A stretch of 64,000 bases of DNA from Merdibacter massiliensis (lineage in GTDB: Bacteria; Bacillota_I; Bacilli_A; Erysipelotrichales; Erysipelotrichaceae). The notes beneath the pieces were generated by a model. That model ran no database searches, had not been told where the DNA came from, and was given only the letters and a program-made list of their open reading frames with translations. The translations under genes and the position numbers were made by a program. Positions 53,213 through 61,326 of this stretch are shown in pieces; position 1 is the first letter of the stretch, and each line of letters begins with the position of its first letter. The stretch is from NCBI RefSeq assembly GCF_900155395.1, contig NZ_LT699728.1, forward strand, positions 248,001 to 312,000, read 5' to 3'.

Positions 53213-56200
53213 ATGAAAAATAGATTTGATTGTCGTAAACGTCTCGCATCTTTTTTAGTTATTTTATTACTATTCTCTATTGTTTCTCCAGTTGTTTATG
53301 CTCAAACAGCTGACAATATAGAAGAAAATGAAAAACTTGATGATACAAACAAAGAAAACAATACATCTGGTGATATGAATGAAAAATCAGATGGTTCCAT
53401 CCACTATAACAATTCATCACTATCAATAGAAAATATTGAAAATGATGAATCTGAACAAAATCATGCAATAGAACAACCACTTTTCTTATCTACAAAAAAT
53501 ACACTTACTTTAAAAAATAATTTAGGTTTATCTGCAGAAGATCCTATCATCGTCCCTGAAGAAGGGATGGTAATCAAGAATAAGACGTATTATGGAATAG
53601 AAAAAGACTGGTTTAAAACAATAAATCCAAATAAACAAACCATCTATCTTTCTATTCAAATTCCTAACACTGTTACTACCATTGCGAATGATGGTTTCCG
53701 TGATTCCTACACAAGTGACAAAAAGAACTACAATGCTGTAACCAGTTATGATGCTATTGGAAGATACAGTATTGTAAGTATAGATTTTTCGACAGCTACT
53801 AGTCTTACAAACATCAACAATCAAGCCGCTATGGGATGTGCGCTATCAGGGGTATTAGATTTATCCAATACTAAGATAAAAACTATAGGAAAGAGTGCTT
53901 TTAGTGGCTGTAATCAATTAACTGGAATCATTTTGCCAAATACTTTAGAAGTTCTAGGTGATGTTAGCGGAAACAGCGGTACCGTATTCAATGGTTGTAC
54001 CAGTTTACAATTTGTCAAAACTGCAAGCAGTGCAGCAAATGTCAAATTTGAATTGCCGCAATCTTTAAAGGTCATTGGAAAACAAACATTTAGAAACTCA
54101 TTTCCAAAAGGATCTAATTTAATTATTAAATTACCTACTTCTGTAGAAATAGTCGGCTCAGAAGCTTTTTATAGCAACAGTGCTTTTTCTCAAATTTACA
54201 TTGAAAGAAAATCAGATCTTTCAGGTTACAGTAGTACAGGATTTAAAGCGAATTCTTCTTCAGATTGTTTATTAATTTTTCCAAATGCTGATGCTTATCA
54301 GGCAACAAGCAGCTTCACACGCGTATCAAAAACTTACCCTGTAACATTACAATTCACAAATGCAGATAATACAACCATTATTCAAAAAAAATTATATGGT
54401 CAAAGCATTAAATATACGTTGAACAGCGATAATATCTGGTATTTAGATGATCAATACACCTTGCCGGAAATAGATCCAATCAATACAGTACCTGGTTATG
54501 ATCTTGGATGGCAAATAAATGGTAGTACTTTTGTGTTATCAACTTCATCAAAAGTAACTGGCTGGATTGACGATATTCTGACCATTGAAACTGTTAATGA
54601 CTCAATTGTAGCTAAACCGACTGTTGACTTTACTGTCAATGGAAATGTTGTAAAAGATCCAGTAGAAGGTGTACAAACTTTAAATGTAGATGTAGATGAA
54701 AATAATCCCGGCAGCATAGGAGTACGCGTAACCCATCCATTGGCAACAAAGGAAGCAAAGGAAAAAGGAACATACGTATATTTCAAATATTGCTGGTGGG
54801 ATGAAAGTAACAACGGGGTGAATGGTCCACGAAGTGAAGAACAACCGGATATATTTTCCACCTCAACTACCTCTTCAAAATTAAATCGGGTTTATACAGA
54901 TTTATCTGCTATCGAAATACGAGATCCATCTGATGCACGAACAAATGGCAATTATTATCTAGTTGAGATATATGGATATTATGTTGAAAAAAATGGGACT
55001 CCTAAACAATTTTATAAATCAAATCATAATTTTATAGGCGTCGGTCAAGATGGAAATGCGGGAAAAGGTTATGTCATGGAAGTAAATGTGGTAGACAAGA
55101 CACCAATCACCATTACACCTGCAGATATAACGATTTATACTGGCGGAGAAGGACATGATGGAATTGTAGATGAAAATGGTGAATTTGTAAAAGATTCATC
55201 TACTAACGGATTTCCTGAGCCTGAATTTTATCTAACGCTTCCTGATTATATAAATACACTTTTGGGTGATGAGGCTAGTTCTACAAACCTAAGCAATCAA
55301 ATAACCTTCTATTATGATGATGGACAAGGTACGAAACGAGAATGGAAAATCGAGCCATATGGAACTACTGCGCATAGCACAAACAAAAACGCACAAGAAG
55401 GAGGGTCAAAATTTCTATACCGCATACTGCCGAGCAGCGACGAAAAAATTCCTGTTCGCATAGAAGTTACAGATCCAATTACTGGAAATACCGTCATTGA
55501 GGATAAATTTGATCCGTCAAGTACTGAAAACTACAAAGTATATGACATATCCATTTATTCAGACGGGATTAATCAAAACTTTGTCAAAGCAGTGATCACA
55601 ATTGGTAGTGATCATTATACTCTACCTATACAATTTGATACTGGTAAACTAACTGTTCGAAAACTGAATCAAGAAGTAACAACAAATATCGTATCACATG
55701 AGCAACAAATAGACAAAGATACAGTTAATGCAGTATTACCAGATGATACAACATATTTTATAAACGACAGTAATGTAGAAATTAAAAATACCGACGGTCT
55801 ACATCTATTAGTTGACAATATCCAAAATTCGCATATATTCATACAGTACATACAAAATAACATTATTCTTGATGATATGAAAGATATTCACTTTGGCTAT
55901 GAGCATTTTTATTTGGATTTGATAGACACCGAAAATGGTAATGTTTATGTAACATTAGAAAATAATACGACAACAACGCTTTATTGGCCATTGCCGTCAG
56001 ATTACTCACCTAATGGACATTTACAGATATTACATTTTTCTTCACTTGATCGCAACCACAGTGAAAGCCTAGAAAACATGTTAGGCAAATATCCACCAGA
56101 ATCTCTTGATTATGTTATTAAAGAAATCAACGGAAAACAGTACATTCAATTTGAAGCTTCTTCATTTTCACCATTTGTATTGTTATATGAAAAAAATCCA

Positions 56201-56635
56201 GATAAGTATAATTTAACTGTGGAAAACGGTAGTGGAGATGGACAATATGAAGAAGGAGAAAAAATATCTATTGTTGCTGACAAAGCTCCTACAGGAAAAA
56301 TTTTTGATAAATGGATAACTTCTGATAGCACTTATTTAGAGGATGTTTATAATGCGCATACTACTTTCACAATGCCAAATCATGATGCAACGATTATAGC
56401 ATCTTACAAACCAAAAACCACGGATACTCAAGAACCAACAGATCCGAACAATCCTCAAACACCTCCAGAAGAAATAGAACAGCCACAGCAAAACAACCAA
56501 ATAGAAGCATTAGAAAAAGCAGAATCTGATGTAGATACCAATTCTTTGGATGCAACCAACCTATGGATTTCTGGATTCTTAATTAGTTTACTCTTATGCA
56601 GTACTATATATACAATAAAACGACAGAAAAAATAA
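53213..56635 (+). CDS. Large surface protein: BspA-like LRR, bacterial repeat domain, C-terminal membrane anchor
   Basis: An 1140-residue exported protein. A signal peptide (about 1-31, FLVILLLFSIVSPVVYA) is followed by an acidic Asn/Glu-rich linker, then BspA-type leucine-rich repeats (about 150-380; IGKSAFSGCNQLTGIILPNT, VIGKQTFRNSFP, IVGSEAFYSNSAF). The middle (about 480-900) resembles surface stalk modules but I do not recognise a family. Near 1000-1070 is an InlB-type repeat module (GSGDGQYEEGEKISI, FTMPNHDATIIASYKP). The tail has a membrane helix and RQKK end, but no LPXTG; VDTNSLDATNLW precedes the helix. Probably an adhesin. AGGAGGAAC precedes the start. Confidence 0.88.
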   Translation: MKNRFDCRKRLASFLVILLLFSIVSPVVYAQTADNIEENEKLDDTNKENNTSGDMNEKSDGSIHYNNSSLSIENIENDESEQNHAIEQPLFLSTKNTLTLKNNLGLSAEDPIIVPEEGMVIKNKTYYGIEKDWFKTINPNKQTIYLSIQIPNTVTTIANDGFRDSYTSDKKNYNAVTSYDAIGRYSIVSIDFSTATSLTNINNQAAMGCALSGVLDLSNTKIKTIGKSAFSGCNQLTGIILPNTLEVLGDVSGNSGTVFNGCTSLQFVKTASSAANVKFELPQSLKVIGKQTFRNSFPKGSNLIIKLPTSVEIVGSEAFYSNSAFSQIYIERKSDLSGYSSTGFKANSSSDCLLIFPNADAYQATSSFTRVSKTYPVTLQFTNADNTTIIQKKLYGQSIKYTLNSDNIWYLDDQYTLPEIDPINTVPGYDLGWQINGSTFVLSTSSKVTGWIDDILTIETVNDSIVAKPTVDFTVNGNVVKDPVEGVQTLNVDVDENNPGSIGVRVTHPLATKEAKEKGTYVYFKYCWWDESNNGVNGPRSEEQPDIFSTSTTSSKLNRVYTDLSAIEIRDPSDARTNGNYYLVEIYGYYVEKNGTPKQFYKSNHNFIGVGQDGNAGKGYVMEVNVVDKTPITITPADITIYTGGEGHDGIVDENGEFVKDSSTNGFPEPEFYLTLPDYINTLLGDEASSTNLSNQITFYYDDGQGTKREWKIEPYGTTAHSTNKNAQEGGSKFLYRILPSSDEKIPVRIEVTDPITGNTVIEDKFDPSSTENYKVYDISIYSDGINQNFVKAVITIGSDHYTLPIQFDTGKLTVRKLNQEVTTNIVSHEQQIDKDTVNAVLPDDTTYFINDSNVEIKNTDGLHLLVDNIQNSHIFIQYIQNNIILDDMKDIHFGYEHFYLDLIDTENGNVYVTLENNTTTTLYWPLPSDYSPNGHLQILHFSSLDRNHSESLENMLGKYPPESLDYVIKEINGKQYIQFEASSFSPFVLLYEKNPDKYNLTVENGSGDGQYEEGEKISIVADKAPTGKIFDKWITSDSTYLEDVYNAHTTFTMPNHDATIIASYKPKTTDTQEPTDPNNPQTPPEEIEQPQQNNQIEALEKAESDVDTNSLDATNLWISGFLISLLLCSTIYTIKRQKK

Positions 56636-56686
56636 AGGAATTTGATACTTTAGTTCCTGTTATTGATTAATTTTATATTTCTACAT

Positions 56687-56730
56687 AAATTCCTTCTTAC
56701 TAAACAATTCAGTAGGGAGGAATTTTTTTA
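56687..56730. terminator. Terminator between surface protein gene and lon
   Basis: AAATTCCTTCTTACT pairs over 12 or more positions, with some G-U pairs, with AGTAGGGAGGAATTT, followed by T residues. It lies between convergent genes. Confidence 0.8.
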
Positions 56731-56815
56731 TAGAACGCATATAAAGTTAAAAAAATGGAAACCTCCTGCTGTATCCTAGAAGGTATCCATTGGTTAGATA
56801 ATATATTTTACTATC

Positions 56816-59236
56816 CTATAAAATTGGCATCTGATGAGTCGCATGTTCCAGATCGGTTGAAATCTTTCCATGATTCTCTTTTGTATCTGGATGAAGTCGC
56901 TGGAATGAATATTGCAACTGCTTTAATGAAATACCTAATGCATGGTGCAATACATCTTCCACCGTCTCTACGCATTGGATCTCCATTGAATCTTTGATGA
57001 CTTGCGGCAATTCTTTAAGATCACCTTCATTGTCTTTTGGAATCAATACTTTCGTGATACCGGCCTGACGTGCTGCTAATAGTTTTTCTTTCAAACCGCC
57101 AATCGGCAAGACAGTACCGCGCAATGTGATCTCACCGGTCATAGCGAGCGGCGGACTTACTTTGATTCCGGTCAATAACGATGCCAAAGCGGTAAATAAA
57201 GTAACACCCGCAGATGGTCCATCTTTTGGAACAGCTCCGCTTGGCACATGAATATGCAGATCGTGTTCTTTAAAATACGACGTATTCAGCGGCAGGCGAG
57301 AACGCAACAGACTGACTGAGATCATCGCAGATTCTTGCATGACATCGCCTAATTTTCCAGTCAATTTGAGATGTCCAGATCCTGGCATATCCACCGCTTC
57401 AATAAACAAGATCTCTCCGCCGACCGGTGTCCAAGCTAAACCTGTTACTACACCTGCAGGATTTTCCTTTTGTGCACGATCGTGTCTTGCTAGTGGTTGT
57501 CCTAATACTGTTTCCAGATCTTTCTTTTTAATGCTGTATGGAAGCGTAAGCTCACCCATGACATATTTTTGTGCTACACTGCGTGCTGCATGTGCTAATT
57601 GTTTTTTCAGACCACGTACGCCTGCTTCTCGCGTATAGTTTTCGATTATGCTCTTTAATGCTCCATCTGTATACGACAACTGATTCGTATCCAATCCAAT
57701 TTCATCTAATACTTGCGGAATCAGATGTTCTTTTCCAATATGATATTTTTCTTCATCTGTATAACCAGATATAGAAATCACTTCCATACGGTCAAGCAAC
57801 GGCTGAGGAATCGTATCGAGAGAGTTTGCAGTCGCAATAAAGAATACATCCGATAAATCATACGGCAGATCCAAATAATGATCGGTAAACGTATTGTTCT
57901 GTTCGGGATCCAATACTTCCAACAAAGCACTGGCCGGATCACCATTAAAGCCGCCGCCTTGTAATTTATCCACTTCATCCAATACCATGACCGGATTGGT
58001 GCTGTTTGCTTTTTGCATGCTTTTTAAAATACTGCCTGGCAATGCCCCTACATACGTACGGCGATGACCACGAATCTCTGCTTCATCGTGAACACCTCCC
58101 AAACTTAGACGTACATACTTTCGATCAAGTGCACGTGCAATACTTTTGCCTAAGCTGGTCTTGCCGGTTCCAGGAGGACCCACCAGCAACAAGATAGATC
58201 CTTTCTTGTCTTCTTTCAGTTTCATCACAGCTAAATGCTGCAAAATTCTTTCTTTTACTTTTTCCAAACCATAGTGATCATGATCTAAGATCTTCTTTGC
58301 TTTTTTCAGATCGATCGGTTTCGATTTTTCACGCTCCCATGGCAGAGACAATAAGAAGTCCAGATAATTGCGAATGATGTTTTCTTCTGAATTTCCCATA
58401 CCCATGGATTCCAGTTTTTTGGCTTCTTTCAATGCTGCTTTTTCAATATCTTCAGGCAGATGAGCCTGCAGGATCCTGCTTTGATAGCTTTCTTCCTCTT
58501 CGCTGTTTTCTTCATCTTCCTCTAATTCTTCTTGAATGGCTTTCATCTGCTCGCGCAAGATCTGTTTACGATACGTTCGACTTGTCTTATCCGAAATCTT
58601 TTCGCGCATTTCCAAGTTTATTTCCAGTGTTTCTTTTTGTTTCAACAGAATATCCATAAATGTCAAACCGCGTTTCTTTATGGAATCCATTTCTAGCATT
58701 TCATATTTTTCTTGTGCAGATAATGGCAAGAATTGACTCAGATAAGCAATCATCGTATTTAAATCTTCGATATTGTCTAACATCTTCGTATAGATCTCAC
58801 CATTTTTAAAGTGAGATGCCAACTCGCCAACAGTCTCTTTCATATAAGACAGCATTTGACCGGCTGCTTTTTCATCCAGGTCTGCTTGTTCAATATCTGT
58901 TGTAAACTCTGCGATCCATTGTCCGTCTTCTTGATATAAATCAAGCACTTTGACACGATGCATCAGTTTGGCGGAAAAATACGTTCCTTTTTCATTTGTT
59001 GCCAGCTGTCCGTTTGCAAAAGATACACCATAACTGTAAAAATCTTCTTTTTGGATATCTTCTTTTGTCACATCCCTGCGTAACGGCAGCAACAAAAAGG
59101 CAGCATCTTGACGAAGTGTTTCTTTCAGATTGACCGGTTCTTTGCTGTAATAGATCATGGTAGAAACACCCGGTAATAACATAATATTATATACAGGAAA
59201 AACATATCCTTTTTCAACATATGGTACAGTATCCAT
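56816..59236 (-). CDS. lon: Lon protease (LonA)
   Basis: ATP-dependent cytoplasmic protease of 806 residues. Start MDTVPYVEKG at 59236, with AAAGGAGGGG upstream. The N-terminal substrate domain (about 1-190) and coiled linker (about 190-300, rich in Glu and Lys) precede the AAA+ domain with Walker A GPPGTGKTSLGKS (about 356) and Walker B MVLDEVDKL. The protease domain has the catalytic serine in KDGPSAGVTLF and the lysine in GGLKEKLLAARQAG. Complete. A TetR-type palindrome lies 15-34 bases upstream of its start, so transcription is probably controlled by the adjacent regulator. Confidence 0.95.
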   Translation of the reverse strand: MDTVPYVEKGYVFPVYNIMLLPGVSTMIYYSKEPVNLKETLRQDAAFLLLPLRRDVTKEDIQKEDFYSYGVSFANGQLATNEKGTYFSAKLMHRVKVLDLYQEDGQWIAEFTTDIEQADLDEKAAGQMLSYMKETVGELASHFKNGEIYTKMLDNIEDLNTMIAYLSQFLPLSAQEKYEMLEMDSIKKRGLTFMDILLKQKETLEINLEMREKISDKTSRTYRKQILREQMKAIQEELEEDEENSEEEESYQSRILQAHLPEDIEKAALKEAKKLESMGMGNSEENIIRNYLDFLLSLPWEREKSKPIDLKKAKKILDHDHYGLEKVKERILQHLAVMKLKEDKKGSILLLVGPPGTGKTSLGKSIARALDRKYVRLSLGGVHDEAEIRGHRRTYVGALPGSILKSMQKANSTNPVMVLDEVDKLQGGGFNGDPASALLEVLDPEQNNTFTDHYLDLPYDLSDVFFIATANSLDTIPQPLLDRMEVISISGYTDEEKYHIGKEHLIPQVLDEIGLDTNQLSYTDGALKSIIENYTREAGVRGLKKQLAHAARSVAQKYVMGELTLPYSIKKKDLETVLGQPLARHDRAQKENPAGVVTGLAWTPVGGEILFIEAVDMPGSGHLKLTGKLGDVMQESAMISVSLLRSRLPLNTSYFKEHDLHIHVPSGAVPKDGPSAGVTLFTALASLLTGIKVSPPLAMTGEITLRGTVLPIGGLKEKLLAARQAGITKVLIPKDNEGDLKELPQVIKDSMEIQCVETVEDVLHHALGISLKQLQYSFQRLHPDTKENHGKISTDLEHATHQMPIL

Positions 59237-59250
59237 CAATACCCCTCCTT

Positions 59251-59270
59251 TTAAATGAATGTTCATTTAA
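59251..59270. promoter_or_regulatory. TetR-type palindrome in front of lon
   Basis: TTAAATGAATGTTCATTTAA, a nine-base-arm dyad with two central bases, ends 14 bases before the lon start codon. It is nearly the same as the palindrome in front of the tetR gene (59881-59900). Confidence 0.75.
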
Positions 59271-59295
59271 TAATAGAATAAAAATAATTACAAAA

Positions 59296-59856
59296 TTACA
59301 ACACAGCTTTTTGGATCATTTCAATCAATTCCTCCAATTGATTTTCCTTTTCACGTTCATTTTGATAATGATCGGATGCAATTGCTTTGATCGGATAGAA
59401 CAAAATAGCGGAGACACTTTCATCACTGTAGCGGCGTGCCAACGGCCGTTCATTCTTTTCTTCGATCCATCGAAAGATATTTTGCACTGTTTTCTTACAG
59501 CTGCATTTATTTGACAAAGCTGGACAGTTTGAAAATTGCTCAACAAAGCAGTACGCTTCCGGATGATGGGTCACATAGTCATAGTAACGACGAATCAGTG
59601 TTTCGATCATCTGTGCACCGCTCATATTGCGATCGATGCCAGTCAATAGATAATCAAATACTTCCTCTGAATATTCCAAATAAATATCCTGCAGCATTTC
59701 CTCCTTATTCTCATAGTATATGTATACAGTTGCCGGAGATACACCTGCTAATTTTGCAATTTTTGCTATGGAGGTTCCATTGAATCCTTCTCGCAACATC
59801 AATTCAATCACAGCATGTCGAATACGCCGTTCTTTTTCATCATCTTTTCGTCTCAT
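59296..59856 (-). CDS. TetR family regulator, probable autoregulator and lon regulator
   Basis: A 186-residue regulator. Start MRRKDDEKERRIRH at 59856, with AGAGGTGGG upstream. The helix-turn-helix is GTSIAKIAKLAGVSPATVYIYYENKEEML, the TetR signature. The C-terminal domain has a CSCKK segment (ALSNKCSCKKTVQ) with a nearby Cys (FSNCP), which might sense redox or metal state; this is a guess. The gene is followed within 60 bases by lon, with matching palindromes before both genes. Confidence 0.88.
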   Translation of the reverse strand: MRRKDDEKERRIRHAVIELMLREGFNGTSIAKIAKLAGVSPATVYIYYENKEEMLQDIYLEYSEEVFDYLLTGIDRNMSGAQMIETLIRRYYDYVTHHPEAYCFVEQFSNCPALSNKCSCKKTVQNIFRWIEEKNERPLARRYSDESVSAILFYPIKAIASDHYQNEREKENQLEELIEMIQKAVL

Positions 59857-59880
59857 CTGCCCACCTCTTTGTTTTCTATA

Positions 59881-59900
59881 ATAAATGAACATTCACTTAT
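59881..59900. promoter_or_regulatory. TetR-type palindrome in front of tetR
   Basis: ATAAATGAACATTCACTTAT has nine-base arms with one mismatch and two central bases. It shares the ATGAAxxTTCA core with 59251-59270 and lies 25-44 bases before the start codon, where it would block transcription or translation start. Confidence 0.7.
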
Positions 59901-59902
59901 TG

Positions 59903-61120
59903 TCAAGTTTCTTCCTTCTGTTCCATCAAATAAAAGTTGATGGAAACGTGTAATACGGTCTCAAAATCTTGTAATGAATACCCTGTGATCGTTTCAATTT
60001 TATGTATTCGATAAGGCAGAGAATTACGATGTATGTGCAATTCTTCAATGATCTTTGCACTCTGTCCCATGAAACGGATATAGCAGGCAAGCGTATCATA
60101 CAATTCACTGTGATGTTTGGCATCGTATTCCTTTAACATCAGTAGCATGGGATGGGTTGCATTATAAATGCTGGTATGACTGCTTCCTGTTTCAATCAAA
60201 GAATATAATGCATATGAAGGATAATCATACAAGCAGAGCTGCGGATCTCGTTTTTTTCCTGCTTTTAAGGCATCAATTGCCTGTTCCATATGTTCCCTGC
60301 AATATAATAAATCCGAAAAAGAAACACTGCAGCCTGCCTTTAAATGAAAACCGGTCAATAATGACTTGATTTCCCGCATATGTTGTGAAGAAGCAGCCAT
60401 AGACAAATCATAGAAAAGCACATACAGGATCTGATTGCGGATCAAGGACAATTGAGAGGGAACGATCCTTTCTAATTTTGCACAAAAATTAGTAAAGACT
60501 CTCTCTACGCTTTGTCCTTCTCCTTGAATGGCCAGCAATTGATAACTGGCCTGCGGATAGAAATCGGTATTTTGCTGCCACTGGTGAAGCTGTTCTTTCG
60601 TTGTGATCTTTCCTCTTAATAATTCATTTGCAAATGCTTTTGGCTGCAGCTTGGCTATATTGCTTTGTGAGCGCTTCTCTTGATATAGGATCGAACAAAT
60701 CTTGGCAATGATCTCTACCGCACCGGAGATGTCATCGTTCCATTGTTCTTTTTCACATAATAACGAGATAAAACCTTCCGTATGACCATTGACCTTGATC
60801 AGTGCAACGATCTTCGGTTCCTCCTTGGCAGCTCTTCCCCAATCGACAAGATATGGCCGTTCATTTTGATCAGCTGACTGCAGGATGCCGTCTTCATATA
60901 ATTCCATGATGGTCTGTGTATCATATTTTCCTTTTTCTAACAATAGATCCCAATACGGCTTGCCGCTTTTTACACGGGGATAGATGCCCAAGAGCTGATA
61001 AGTCACATCCGTTGCCAGTATTGGCAAATGCACATGATGATAGGCGGTCTCCATCAATTCCTGAATGGTGCCGGACGGCAAATGTTCCAATAGATCATGG
61101 TAGAGCTGTACATAATTCAT
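59903..61120 (-). CDS. PucR/CdaR-type transcriptional regulator
   Basis: A 405-residue regulator with a C-terminal helix-turn-helix of the PucR type: FMGQSAKIIEELHIHRNSLPYRIHKIETITGYSLQD (about 348-385), including the typical HRNTxxYRIxKIExxTG run. The N-terminal part (about 1-130) is a variable sensory domain with a GAF-like look, and the middle resembles the GGDEF-like domain of CdaR proteins. It diverges from the flavoenzyme gene, with a palindrome TTGTGCA-TC-TGCACAA between them, so it probably controls that gene in response to its substrate. Confidence 0.85.
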   Translation of the reverse strand: MNYVQLYHDLLEHLPSGTIQELMETAYHHVHLPILATDVTYQLLGIYPRVKSGKPYWDLLLEKGKYDTQTIMELYEDGILQSADQNERPYLVDWGRAAKEEPKIVALIKVNGHTEGFISLLCEKEQWNDDISGAVEIIAKICSILYQEKRSQSNIAKLQPKAFANELLRGKITTKEQLHQWQQNTDFYPQASYQLLAIQGEGQSVERVFTNFCAKLERIVPSQLSLIRNQILYVLFYDLSMAASSQHMREIKSLLTGFHLKAGCSVSFSDLLYCREHMEQAIDALKAGKKRDPQLCLYDYPSYALYSLIETGSSHTSIYNATHPMLLMLKEYDAKHHSELYDTLACYIRFMGQSAKIIEELHIHRNSLPYRIHKIETITGYSLQDFETVLHVSINFYLMEQKEET

Positions 61121-61202
61121 AGATTCACCCCTTTTCTAAAACTATCTTTACTTACATTATACGTACTTGCTGATGTGATTTCTATATTTCCTATTTTATT
61201 TT

Positions 61203-61218
61203 TTGTGCATCTGCACAA
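61203..61218. promoter_or_regulatory. Palindrome between PucR-type and flavoenzyme genes
   Basis: TTGTGCA-TC-TGCACAA is a perfect seven-base-arm dyad; a partial copy, AGCACAATGCA, lies at 61244-61254. A plus-strand TATAAT at 61273-61278 has no good -35, which suits activation from the upstream dyad. Confidence 0.6.
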
Positions 61219-61326
61219 TTTATAGAACCTGTTTTCTTTTTTCAGCACAATGCATTCTCTCAGTTTTTCTTTTATAATATTTTAGAGAAAAGCCTTACAA
61301 AAGGCGATGAACAGGAGGTTTTGCTT

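Noticed and set aside
49661-56800. Search for a duplicated ssrA 3' end as an attachment site
   Set aside because: No second copy of the GGTTCGATTCCCC-CACCTCCACCA segment was seen downstream.
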